From positions 744,001 through 808,000 of the forward strand of contig CAWGHZ010000007.1 in the NCBI GenBank assembly GCA_963822575.1: DNA of 64,000 nt. The letters are read 5' to 3'. Of this stretch, positions 56,230-64,000 are shown piece after piece (the first letter of the stretch is position 1; every line of letters starts with the position of its first letter). This DNA comes from CAWGHZ01 sp963822575 (GTDB lineage: Bacteria; Pseudomonadota; Alphaproteobacteria; MPNO01; DASWLB01). Position numbers and translations under genes: made by a program. The notes beneath the pieces are model-generated. The model was given only the letters and a program-made list of their open reading frames with translations, did no database searches and was not told the origin of the DNA.

Positions 56230-58569
56230 ATGAAGATCGCCATCAACGGCGGAGGGCCGGCCGGGCTCTACTTCGCCCTGCTGATGAAGAAACAGGACCC
56301 GCGCCACGACATCGTCATCTACGAGCGCAACCGGCCGAACGACACGTTCGGGTTCGGCGTGGTGTTCTCGGACGAGACGCTGAGCCGCTTCATGGGCCAC
56401 GACGAGGAGACGTTCCAGGAGATCACGCGCAACTTCGCCTACTGGGACGATATCGAGGTGCGCTATCGCGGCGCGCGCATCCGCTCGCTCGGGCACGGAT
56501 TCTGCGGCATCGCGCGGGTCAAGCTGCTGGACATATTGCAGCGGCGCTGCGCCGCGCTGGGCGTCGACTGCCGCTACCAGGTCGAGATCGCCGACATGGC
56601 GCCGTTCGCGGGCGCCGACTTGATCGTCGGGTCGGACGGGGTGAACAGCTTCATTCGCGAGCAGTTCAAGGACGCATTCAAGCCGAACATCGACCTGCGC
56701 AAGACCAAGTTCGTCTGGCTCGGCACCACCAAGTCGTTCGGCCCGTTCACCTTCATCTTCCGCCCGAACGACGACGGATGGTTCTACGTCCACGCCTACC
56801 GCTACGCCGAGGGCCAGACCACCTGGATCGTCGAAACGCACGAAGAAACGTGGCGCCGCGCCGGGCTCGACAAGGCGACCGAGGCGGACACGCTCGCCTA
56901 CCTCGAAAAGCTGTACGAGCCGGAGCTCGAGGGCCACAAGCTCCTCGCCAACCGCTCGATCTGGCGCAACTTCCCGGTCGTCACCAACGAGACCTGGCAC
57001 ACCGACAACGTGGTGATCCTCGGCGACGCCGCGCACACGGCGCAGTTCTCGATCGGGTCCGGCACCAAGATCGCGATGGAGGATGCCGCCGCACTCGCCG
57101 AGGCGTTCCGTACCGAGCGCATTGTGCCCGCCGCGCTCGCCGCCTACGAGGCCGCGCGCCGGCCCGAGGTCGGCCGGCTGCAGGCCTCGGCGCTGGTCAG
57201 CCTGCAATGGTACGAGAACGCGCTCCGCTACAACGGGATGGACCCGGAGCAGTACGCCTTCTCCTTTTTCAGCCGCACCAAGGGCGTGACCTACGAGAAT
57301 CTGAAGCTGCGCGACGCCGACTACATCGCCGAAATCGACCGCTGGTGGGCTGGCAGGATGCGCGCCCAGGGCTTCGAGGTCAGCTCGAACGACCCGCCGC
57401 CGCCGATGTTCACGCCGTTCCGCCTGCGCGGCATGACCGTCAGGAACCGCGTCGTCGTCTCGCCGATGTGCCAGTACTCGGCCGAGGACGGCACGCCCAA
57501 CGACTGGCACATGGTGCATCTCGGCGGGTTCGCCCTCGGGGGTGCGGGGCTCGTCTACACCGAAATGACCGACGTCTCGCGCGAGGGGCGCATCACCACG
57601 GGCTGCGCCGGCATGTACAAGGACGAGCACGTCGCCGCGTGGAAGCGCATCGTCGATTTCGTGCACGCCAACTCGCAGGCGAAGTTCTGCATGCAGCTCG
57701 CTCATGCCGGACGCAAGGGCGCGACCTGCGTCCCCTGGCAGGGCGGCGCCGACGAGCCGCTGACGGAAGGGGCGTGGCCGATCCTGTCGGCGTCTTCCAT
57801 CCCCTACCTGCCGCACAGCCAGGTGCCGAAGGCGATGGACCGCGCCGACATGGACAAGGTGCGCGACGATTTCGTGGCCGCCGCCCGGCGCGCCGACGCG
57901 GCCGGTTTCGACATGATCGAGATCCACGCCGCGCACGGCTATCTGCTGTCGTCGTTCATCTCGCCCCTCTCGAACGTGCGCGACGACGAATATGGCGGGA
58001 GCCTCGTAAACCGCATGCGCTTCCCGCTCGAAGTGTTCGACGCGGTGCGCGCCGTGTGGCCCAAGCACAAGCCGATCTCGGTGCGCATCTCGGCAACCGA
58101 CTGGGTGGGCGAAGAAGGCATCACCGGCGACGATGCGGTCGAGATCGCCAGGATGCTGAAGGCGCACGGCTGCGACATCATCGACGTCTCGGCCGGCCAG
58201 ACCTCGACCCGCGCGAAGCCGGTCTACGGCCGGATGTTCCAGACGCCGTTCTCGGAACAGGTGCGGCTGGAAGCCGACATGCCGACCATCGCGGTCGGCA
58301 ACATCACCAGCGCGGACCAGGTGAACACCATCGTCGCAGCGGGCCGCGCCGACCTCTGTGCGCTGGCACGGCCGCACCTCGCCGACCCGCACTTCACCCT
58401 GCGGGCCGCGGCGCATTACGGCTACGAGGACCAGCCCTGGCCCGACCAGTATTTGACCGCGAAGTCGCAGGCGATGCGGCTCGGCGCGGCCGAGGCGGCC
58501 GACTACGCCGAGCTGCGCGCGGCGGCCAAGGCGCGCCCCGTCGCGCCGCTCAAGGACGCGGCGGAATAG
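56230..58569 (+). CDS. Fused aryl-CoA monooxygenase / Old-Yellow-Enzyme-type reductase
   Basis: A 779-residue fusion. Residues 1-380 are a class A flavin monooxygenase with the GGGPAGLYFA FAD motif and VVILGDAAHTAQFSIGSG. Residues 395-770 are an NADH:flavin oxidoreductase domain (MFTPFRLRGMTVRNRVVVSPMCQYS and MQLAHAGRKGAT). This is the layout of 2-aminobenzoyl-CoA monooxygenase/reductase and salicylyl-CoA 5-hydroxylase, which oxidise an aromatic CoA thioester and then reduce the ring or carbonyl. The substrate cannot be told apart here. A CoA ligase gene follows within 15 bases, which supports a CoA-thioester substrate. Confidence 0.88.
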   Translation: MKIAINGGGPAGLYFALLMKKQDPRHDIVIYERNRPNDTFGFGVVFSDETLSRFMGHDEETFQEITRNFAYWDDIEVRYRGARIRSLGHGFCGIARVKLLDILQRRCAALGVDCRYQVEIADMAPFAGADLIVGSDGVNSFIREQFKDAFKPNIDLRKTKFVWLGTTKSFGPFTFIFRPNDDGWFYVHAYRYAEGQTTWIVETHEETWRRAGLDKATEADTLAYLEKLYEPELEGHKLLANRSIWRNFPVVTNETWHTDNVVILGDAAHTAQFSIGSGTKIAMEDAAALAEAFRTERIVPAALAAYEAARRPEVGRLQASALVSLQWYENALRYNGMDPEQYAFSFFSRTKGVTYENLKLRDADYIAEIDRWWAGRMRAQGFEVSSNDPPPPMFTPFRLRGMTVRNRVVVSPMCQYSAEDGTPNDWHMVHLGGFALGGAGLVYTEMTDVSREGRITTGCAGMYKDEHVAAWKRIVDFVHANSQAKFCMQLAHAGRKGATCVPWQGGADEPLTEGAWPILSASSIPYLPHSQVPKAMDRADMDKVRDDFVAAARRADAAGFDMIEIHAAHGYLLSSFISPLSNVRDDEYGGSLVNRMRFPLEVFDAVRAVWPKHKPISVRISATDWVGEEGITGDDAVEIARMLKAHGCDIIDVSAGQTSTRAKPVYGRMFQTPFSEQVRLEADMPTIAVGNITSADQVNTIVAAGRADLCALARPHLADPHFTLRAAAHYGYEDQPWPDQYLTAKSQAMRLGAAEAADYAELRAAAKARPVAPLKDAAE

Positions 58570-58584
58570 GGGCGGGGGCGAAGC

Positions 58585-60465
58585 GTGTCAGGCCACCCGC
58601 CCATCCGCACGGTCGCCGACATCGAAGCGCTGGAGCGCGTGCCGCTCGAGGAACGCATCGAAAGCTGGGACGTCTACGAGCTTCTCCGGCGCGGCGCGGC
58701 GCGCGATCCGGCGAAGACCGCGCTGATCTACCTCGAGGACGCCGAGATCGACCGGCCGGCCGCGACGTTCGCCTATGGCGACCTGATGGGCCGGTTCAAC
58801 CAGGCGGCCAATGTGTTCCACCGCCTGGGCGTCGGGCCCGGCGACGCGGTCTGCACGCTGCTGCCCTCCGTGCCGCAGCTTTTCTTTGCCCAGGTGGGCG
58901 GCATCGCCGCCGGCATCACCTGCTGCGTCAACTGGATGCTGGAGCCAGACAAGCTCGCCGAGATCGTCGCCGCGGCCGGCTGCAAGGTGCTGGTCGCGCT
59001 CGGGCCCGAGGAGAATGTCGGCATCTGGGACAAGGTGGAGGCGATCCGCGACCGGCTGCCGGCGGACTGCACGGTGCTGTCGGTCGCGGCGCTTGGCGCC
59101 GGGCGCCTTCCCGACAGCGATTTCGAGACGCTGATGGACGCCGAGCCTGCCGACCGGCTCACGTTCGACCGTGCGCGCGGGCCGGACGACATCGCCGCCT
59201 ACGTCCATTCCGGCGGCACCACCGGCACGCCCAAGCTCGCGAAGATCGCCCATCGCGGGCTCGCCTTCAAAAGCTGGGCGAACGCGGTGATCGGCGGGCA
59301 CGAGCCGGACCAGACCACGTTCTGCGACTATCCGCTGTTCCACATCGCCGGCTTTTTCGGCAAGACGCTGCTGCCGCTGATCCATGGCTCGACGATCCTG
59401 GTGCCGAGCGCGATGGGCGCGCGCTCCAAGCGCTTCATCGCCAACTACTGGAAGCTGGTCGAGCGCTACCGCATCGCGTACCTCTCCGGCGTGCCGACAA
59501 CGCTCTCGGTGCTGGTCGCCAACCCGCCGGCCGAGGGCGAGGACATCTCCTCGCTGCGCCCCTACGCCACCACCGGCTCGGCGCCGCTGCCGGCGGAGGT
59601 CGCGCGCCAGATCGAGGAGCGGCTCGGCGTGCGCATGCTCGCCACCTATGGCGCCACGGAATACACGCAGAACTGCACGATGGTGCCGCGCGACGGCGAC
59701 CCGCGCTATGGCGCGACCGGCATCCGCGTGCCCTACGTGCAGGTGAAGACGGCGATGCTCGACGGCAAGGGCGGCATTGCGCGCGACTGCGCGACGGACG
59801 AGATCGGCGTGATCCTGGTGAAGGGGCCGAGCACCATCCCGGGCTATGTCGACTCCGCGCTCGACGCGCAGCTCTTCGTCGCCGACGGGTGGGTGAACTC
59901 GGGCGATCTCGGGCGGATCGACGCCGACGGATATCTCTGGGTAACCGGACGGGCGAAGGACCTGATCATCCGTGGCGGGCACAATATCGAGCCCTCGATG
60001 ATCGAGGAGGCGCTGCTCGCACATCCTGCGGTGCGCTACGCCGCCGCGGTCGGCAAGCCCGATGCCTATGCCGGCGAGCTTCCGGTCGCCTATGTCGAGC
60101 TGCAACCGGGCGCGGCGGCAAAACCGGACGAGCTACGGGAATTCGCCCGGCCGCGCATCCCGGAGCGCGCCGCGGTGCCGGCCGAAATCCACGTGCTTGA
60201 CCGCATTCCGCTTTCCGACATCGGCAAGCCCTTGAAGACCGAGCTGCGGTTCGACGCGGCGCGCCGCGCGTTCCTCGCCGCCCTGGCGCCGCTCGCCGAG
60301 AAGGGCGTCGAGGTTGCCGTCGCGGTCGGGCCGCACCCGGCGCACGGAACGCTGGCGACGGTCACGTTCGCCGCCGGGCCCGGCGCCGACCGCGTGGCCA
60401 TCGCGGCGGAGGTGCAGACGATTCTCGACGCCTTCGCCATTCGCCACGAGATCGTCTGGCGCTGA
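58585..60465 (+). CDS. AMP-dependent acyl/aryl-CoA synthetase
   Basis: A 626-residue adenylate-forming ligase from GTG 58585. The P-loop-like motif is HSGGTTGTPKLAK, the A5 motif is TYGATEYTQ, the A7/A8 region is GWVNSGDLGRIDADGYLWVTGRAKDLI, and the catalytic Lys is in GKPLKTELR. The C-terminal 60 residues extend past the catalytic Lys and may be a small added domain. It activates an organic acid as its CoA thioester using ATP. Following the fused monooxygenase, an aromatic acid such as anthranilate or salicylate is plausible but not shown. Confidence 0.88.
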   Translation: MSGHPPIRTVADIEALERVPLEERIESWDVYELLRRGAARDPAKTALIYLEDAEIDRPAATFAYGDLMGRFNQAANVFHRLGVGPGDAVCTLLPSVPQLFFAQVGGIAAGITCCVNWMLEPDKLAEIVAAAGCKVLVALGPEENVGIWDKVEAIRDRLPADCTVLSVAALGAGRLPDSDFETLMDAEPADRLTFDRARGPDDIAAYVHSGGTTGTPKLAKIAHRGLAFKSWANAVIGGHEPDQTTFCDYPLFHIAGFFGKTLLPLIHGSTILVPSAMGARSKRFIANYWKLVERYRIAYLSGVPTTLSVLVANPPAEGEDISSLRPYATTGSAPLPAEVARQIEERLGVRMLATYGATEYTQNCTMVPRDGDPRYGATGIRVPYVQVKTAMLDGKGGIARDCATDEIGVILVKGPSTIPGYVDSALDAQLFVADGWVNSGDLGRIDADGYLWVTGRAKDLIIRGGHNIEPSMIEEALLAHPAVRYAAAVGKPDAYAGELPVAYVELQPGAAAKPDELREFARPRIPERAAVPAEIHVLDRIPLSDIGKPLKTELRFDAARRAFLAALAPLAEKGVEVAVAVGPHPAHGTLATVTFAAGPGADRVAIAAEVQTILDAFAIRHEIVWR

Positions 60466-60491
60466 GCGCGCCGCGGCGCGCGGCGCGGACC

Positions 60492-61454
60492 CTACAATCC
60501 GAACAGCTTGACGGCGGTGTCGCCGACGATCGCCTTCTTCTCCGCGGCCGACGCGTCCATCGACTCGACCGGCGCGGTGGTGTTGTCGACGAACGGGAAG
60601 TCGGTGCCCCACATCAGCCGGCCCGGCCCCATGAACTCGAGCGCGGTGTCCAGCACCTGCTTGTCGTTCATGCAGGTGTCGAAGTAGAGCCCCTTCAGGT
60701 AGTCGGCGAAGGGCTTCTTCATGTGCTTGCGGCCCTCCGGGTTGCGGTCGTGCGCGCCGCGCAGGCGATGCAGCACGTCGAGCAGCCCCGCCCCCGTGTG
60801 CGCCACCAGGAACGGGAAATTCGGATAGCGCTCGAAGATTCCGTTCATGATCATGCGGATGACCATGAGCTGCGTGTCGAACATGAAGCCGATCAGGATC
60901 GACAGGTTCATGTCCTGCAGCTGGTCGTTGAAGCCGGGGTGCATCGGATGCTCGACGACCGGGATCTTCAGCTCGTCGATGCGCTTCCAAACAGGGTCGA
61001 ACCGGGGGTCGGAGAGCGGGACGCCCGCGACGCTCGACCCGATCGAAATGCCCGCCACGCCCTTCGCGGTCGCGACCCGGTCGAGCTCCTTGAGCGCGCC
61101 GTCGACGTCGCCGAGCGGCAGCGAGGGCAGGGCGCGCAGCCGGTCGATCCGCTTCTCGCAATACGCGATGGTTTCGTCGTTCACGCGCTTGCCGATCTCC
61201 GCCTGGTCCTTCGCGTCAAAGATGTAGAGGTTGGGCGTCGTGAGCGAGACGAGCCTGACGTCGATGCCCTTCGCGTCCATCTCGCGGATGTGGGAGTCCG
61301 GTTCGAACCATTTCTCGTTCAGCGGCACGACCGTCTTGCCGTCGCGGACGAGCTGCATGCCGTAGGGGTCGGGCTTGCGCTCGACGCCCGGCATCGCCTC
61401 GATGGCTTCATAGAAGGTCTTCGCGGTGTAGTGCGCATGGGTGTCGACGATCAT
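60492..61454 (-). CDS. Amidohydrolase (ACMSD-like) family, first of two tandem copies
   Basis: A 320-residue TIM-barrel metal enzyme. DTHAHY (residues 4-9) supplies two His ligands. FLVAHTGAG and WGTDFPFVD supply further ligands and the Asp. It belongs with ACMSD and related decarboxylases. It shares gene order and clear similarity with the copy at 61488, so a tandem duplication is likely. A role in decarboxylation of an aromatic or C-C cleavage product is inferred. It converges with the CoA ligase gene. Confidence 0.88.
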   Translation of the reverse strand: MIVDTHAHYTAKTFYEAIEAMPGVERKPDPYGMQLVRDGKTVVPLNEKWFEPDSHIREMDAKGIDVRLVSLTTPNLYIFDAKDQAEIGKRVNDETIAYCEKRIDRLRALPSLPLGDVDGALKELDRVATAKGVAGISIGSSVAGVPLSDPRFDPVWKRIDELKIPVVEHPMHPGFNDQLQDMNLSILIGFMFDTQLMVIRMIMNGIFERYPNFPFLVAHTGAGLLDVLHRLRGAHDRNPEGRKHMKKPFADYLKGLYFDTCMNDKQVLDTALEFMGPGRLMWGTDFPFVDNTTAPVESMDASAAEKKAIVGDTAVKLFGL

Positions 61455-61487
61455 CGGACCGTTTCCTCTCTCGCCTTATACGCCGCC

Positions 61488-62456
61488 TTACTTGATCCCG
61501 AACACGCGGGCGGCGTTGCCGCCGTTGATCTCTGCCTTGGTGCCAGGCGCGATGTCGAGCGCGTTGACGTGGCCCGTGTCCTCGTCGCGATAAGGATAGT
61601 CGGTGCCGAACATCACCCGGTCGGTGCCGGCGAAGCGCAAAGCCTCCATCAGCGTCGGGCCATAGAACACGCAGGTGTCGTAGTAGAGCTTCGACGCGTA
61701 ATGCTCGAACGTCTTGCCCTGCATTTTCTCCTTGATCGCCGGGCTGTTGTTCCCGACCCGGGCGACGCGCGGCATGATGCCCAGGAGTCCGGCCCCGGTG
61801 TGCGCCACCAGGAACGGGAAGTCCGGATAGCGCGCGAACACCCCGTTCAAGATCATTCGTGTCACCATGATCTGGGTGTCGAAATAGAACCCCATGACCA
61901 GGTCGAGCCCCATCTCCGGCAGGGCGTCGCGGAACGCCGGGAACATCGGGTGCTCGACGACCGGCAGCTTCAGCTCGTTGATCCGCGCCCAGACCGGCTC
62001 GAAGCGCTCGTCGGACGGCGTCACCCCGCCGACGTTCGAGCCCATGGCGATGCCGCACACCTCGGCCGCGCCGTGCAGCCGGTCGATCTCCTTCACCGAC
62101 GCCTCGATGTTGGCGAGCGGCAGGGTGATCAGCGCGCGGGTGCGGTCGGGGCGGGCCTTCACCATGGCGATCAGCTCGTCGTTCACCCTCTTGGCGAGCT
62201 CGGGCTGGTCCTTGGCGGGGAAGGGGTTGAGGGAGGGCGCCGACAGCGACACCAGGTGCATGTCGATGTGCTTCTTGTCCATGTCGCGCAGCCGGTGGTC
62301 GGGCTCCATCCAGCGCGTGTCGATGCGCTCGACCCGCTTGCCGTCGCGCTCGATGAAGTGCCAGTTGCCGTCCGAGCCGACCTTGGCGCCGGGAAGATTT
62401 TCTGCCGCCTCCAGGAAGGCGCGCGAGATGATATGGGTGTGGGTGTCGATCTGCAT
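61488..62456 (-). CDS. Amidohydrolase (ACMSD-like) family, second tandem copy
   Basis: A 322-residue paralogue of the gene at 60492 with ATG 62456 and a GGAGGG site. DTHTHI at the start, FLVAHTGAGLL in the middle and FGTDYPYRD near the end are conserved. The two genes differ in several loops (for example the ISRAFLEAAENLPG start), so they may handle different but related substrates. The gene precedes the other copy in the same transcript, and its promoter region is shared with the divergent hydroxylase genes at 62655. Confidence 0.88.
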   Translation of the reverse strand: MQIDTHTHIISRAFLEAAENLPGAKVGSDGNWHFIERDGKRVERIDTRWMEPDHRLRDMDKKHIDMHLVSLSAPSLNPFPAKDQPELAKRVNDELIAMVKARPDRTRALITLPLANIEASVKEIDRLHGAAEVCGIAMGSNVGGVTPSDERFEPVWARINELKLPVVEHPMFPAFRDALPEMGLDLVMGFYFDTQIMVTRMILNGVFARYPDFPFLVAHTGAGLLGIMPRVARVGNNSPAIKEKMQGKTFEHYASKLYYDTCVFYGPTLMEALRFAGTDRVMFGTDYPYRDEDTGHVNALDIAPGTKAEINGGNAARVFGIK

Positions 62457-62549
62457 GGCGTTCCCTCCGGCACTCGGCGTTTTGTGGAACCACTATAGGC
62501 GGGCGCCACGCGCCGGTCCATGAGCGGGGGATTTAGGCCCTTTCGGCAT

Positions 62550-62579
62550 ATTGTTTACCAGTCAACAATTTGCTATCTA
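62550..62579. promoter_or_regulatory. Near-perfect 20-base dyad over a candidate promoter
   Basis: ATTGTTTACCAGTCAACAAT (62550-62569) is a dyad with matching outer arms (ATTGTT/AACAAT) and AC/GT inside. It covers a possible -35 (TTGTTT, 62551-62556) with a -10-like TATCTA (62574-62579) exactly 17 bases on. This lies between the divergent amidohydrolase (minus) and 2Fe-2S hydroxylase (plus) genes. It fits a GntR-, TetR- or MarR-type repressor site. The regulator is not in the window. Confidence 0.5.
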
Positions 62580-62654
62580 GCGGCCGGACCCCGGTTGTCG
62601 GCCCCAGCGACCCAACCTAGGTCGATTCCAGGGCATGATTCGCGGAAGGACCGC

Positions 62655-63134
62655 ATGAAGACGCTGCTCACCCTCACCGTGAACGGCCGCGAGTGCACCG
62701 ACGGCGTGCCGGCCAGCATGCTGCTGGTCGACTATTTGCGCGAGCATCTCGGCCTGACCGGCACCAAGATCGGATGCGACGGCGGCGAATGCGGCGCCTG
62801 CACCGTGCTGGTCGACGGGGTGCCGCGCCATTCCTGCTTGACCTTGGCCGCGTCGATGCAGGGCCGTACGGTCGAGACGGTCGAGCACCTGGCGCGCGAC
62901 GGCCGGCTCGCCGCCATTCAGCGCGGCTTCCACGAGAAGCTCGGCGCCCAGTGCGGCTTCTGCACGCCGGGCTTCGTGATGGCGGCGGAGGGGCTGTTGC
63001 GCCAAAACCCGGACCCGAGCGAGGAGGACATCCGCGCAGGGCTCGCATCCAACATCTGCCGCTGCACCGGCTACATAAAGATCATCGAGGCGGTGCAGGA
63101 CGCCGCCCGCGAACTGCGGGAGACGGCGGCATGA
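62655..63134 (+). CDS. hcrC: (2Fe-2S)-binding subunit, 4-hydroxybenzoyl-CoA reductase gamma-like
   Basis: A 159-residue small subunit, ATG 62655 with AAGGA 5 bases upstream. The first cluster motif is GCDGGECGACTVLV, with a later Cys in RHSC. The second is CGFCTPGF with CRCTGYIKII. This is the molybdenum hydroxylase small subunit. Its N-terminus (TLTVNGRECTD, DYLREHLGLTGTKIGCDGGECGAC) looks most like HcrC of 4-hydroxybenzoyl-CoA reductase. It passes electrons to ferredoxin in the original enzyme. It overlaps the large subunit gene by 4 bases (ATGA). Confidence 0.85.
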   Translation: MKTLLTLTVNGRECTDGVPASMLLVDYLREHLGLTGTKIGCDGGECGACTVLVDGVPRHSCLTLAASMQGRTVETVEHLARDGRLAAIQRGFHEKLGAQCGFCTPGFVMAAEGLLRQNPDPSEEDIRAGLASNICRCTGYIKIIEAVQDAARELRETAA

Positions 63135-64000
63135 GCACCGTTCTCGAGCGCGGCGAAGCCGAACCGAAGGCCGTTAAGTCCATCGGGGTCCGCACGCCGC
63201 TGGTGGACGGGCCCGAAAAGGTGTCGGGCAAGGCGCAGTACGCCGGCGACTTCGTGACCCCGGACACGCTGACCGGCCGCATCCTGCGCAGCCCGCATGC
63301 CCATGCCCGGATCGTCTCGGTCGATACTTCCGCGGCGGAGGCGCTGCCGGGCGTGAAGGCGGTGGTTACCGGCGAGGATTGCGCCGCCAATTACGGTGTG
63401 CTGCCCATCGCCATGAACGAATGGGCGCTGGCCCGCGGCAAGACGCGCTATCGCGGCGAACCCATCGCCGCTGTCGCCGCGATCGACCCCGCGACCGCAA
63501 ACCGCGCGCTCGACCTGATCGAGGTCGCGTACGAGGTGCTGCCGGCCTACTTCAAGGCCAAGGACGCGCGCGCCGAGGGTGCCGTGCAGCTTCACGACGA
63601 GAAGCCCGGCAACATCGAGCGCGAGGTGCATTTCGAGCTCGGCGACATGGCCAAGGGCTTCGCCGAGGCCGATCTGGTGCGCGAGGCGGAGTATGACTGC
63701 GCCGAGGTCTGCCAGGTGCAGTCCGAGCCGCACGCGGCCTTCGCCGAGTACGACGCGCTGCGCGACCGGCTGACCGTCCGCGCCTCCACCCAAGTGCCCT
63801 ATTACGTGCACCTGATGCTGGCGCGCACGCTGGGGATGGACCGCTCGCGCATCCGGGTGATCAAGCCGCATGTCGGCGGCGGCTTCGGCTGCCGCACCGA
63901 GACGCTGCAGATCGAGCTGATCGCGGCGCTCCTCGCCCGCAAGGCGAAAGGCACGGTGCGCATCGTCGCCTCGCGCGAGGAGACCTTCATCACCCATCGC
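63131..64000 (+). CDS. hcrA: Molybdopterin-binding subunit, 4-hydroxybenzoyl-CoA reductase alpha-like (cut by window end)
   Basis: The first 290 residues of a large subunit. SIGVRTPLVDGPEKVSGKAQY begins the hammerhead domain, followed by GRILRSPHAHARIVSVD and the Mo-pocket motif GGGFGCRTETLQ. Length and order of motifs match the HcrA branch of the xanthine dehydrogenase family, which dehydroxylates 4-hydroxybenzoyl-CoA. The gene runs past base 64000. No FAD subunit (hcrB) is visible in the window. It would need one for the reductase role, or it is an aldehyde oxidase-like hydroxylase. Confidence 0.82.
   Translation, partial: MSTVLERGEAEPKAVKSIGVRTPLVDGPEKVSGKAQYAGDFVTPDTLTGRILRSPHAHARIVSVDTSAAEALPGVKAVVTGEDCAANYGVLPIAMNEWALARGKTRYRGEPIAAVAAIDPATANRALDLIEVAYEVLPAYFKAKDARAEGAVQLHDEKPGNIEREVHFELGDMAKGFAEADLVREAEYDCAEVCQVQSEPHAAFAEYDALRDRLTVRASTQVPYYVHLMLARTLGMDRSRIRVIKPHVGGGFGCRTETLQIELIAALLARKAKGTVRIVASREETFITHR

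Noticed and set aside
60466..60481. 16-base palindrome GCGCGCCGCGGCGCGC after the CoA ligase
   Set aside because: It could be a convergent terminator, but it has no loop or T-tract and the sequence is simply GC-rich.

Overview
The window is a high-GC chromosomal segment from what looks like an alphaproteobacterium. Supporting signs are a class I lysyl-tRNA synthetase, the housekeeping order hflK-hflC-DUF2065-degP-miaA-ilvB-ilvH-ilvC, two copies of a short palindromic repeat, and damaged GANTC sites (the motif of the alphaproteobacterial CcrM methylase). The order and genus cannot be fixed from the sequence alone.

Layout. Positions 1-14100 are mostly core genes: a PaaI-type thioesterase tail, a metallo-beta-lactamase-fold hydrolase, Mrp/ApbC, the HflKC-DegP membrane quality-control block, MiaA, branched-chain amino-acid synthesis (ilvB, ilvH, ilvC) and a DEAD-box helicase. 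Positions 14100-18540 hold a lipoprotein and a nitric-oxide pair (nnrS and a quinol-type norB). Positions 18660-36900 form a catabolic island. It contains four Rieske oxygenase alpha subunits (one with its beta subunit), a 4,5-dihydroxyphthalate-decarboxylase-like protein, a 2-oxoglutarate oxygenase, an F420/FMN luciferase-like monooxygenase, alpha/beta hydrolases, an ACMSD-like amidohydrolase, an iron/organic-anion type ABC transporter and a TRAP transporter. Core genes ppsA and lysS interrupt it at 36900-41400. The catabolic theme resumes at 41500-49150 with a second luciferase-like monooxygenase, a molybdenum hydroxylase large subunit, an orphan TRAP binding protein and a complete second TRAP system. 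From 49800 to 56230 come a porin, a methyltransferase-metF pair, a dienelactone hydrolase, a His-tailed EamA exporter and a CDP-alcohol phosphotransferase. From 56230 to the end lies an aryl-CoA module: a fused aryl-CoA monooxygenase/Old-Yellow-Enzyme reductase, an acyl-CoA ligase, two tandem amidohydrolases, and the start of a 4-hydroxybenzoyl-CoA-reductase-like hydroxylase.

How the parts fit. The transporters probably import carboxylated aromatic or similar organic anions. Rieske and flavin oxygenases then hydroxylate them, decarboxylase-like amidohydrolases and the dihydroxyphthalate-type protein could remove carboxylates, and hydrolases finish ring or ester cleavage. The aryl-CoA module handles CoA-activated aromatics. 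No oxygenase reductase or ferredoxin gene is present, so electron donors must be encoded elsewhere. Substrates are inferred from families only.

The most unusual sequence-level signal is seven single-base frameshifts in otherwise intact genes. Five of them are an extra A:T inside a GANTC motif (read as GAANTC or GANTTC). This suggests methylation-linked sequencing error at CcrM sites, so those genes are probably intact in the organism. Several perfect or near-perfect dyads in divergent promoter regions (21445, 53661, 62550) are candidate operators for the catabolic and one-carbon genes.
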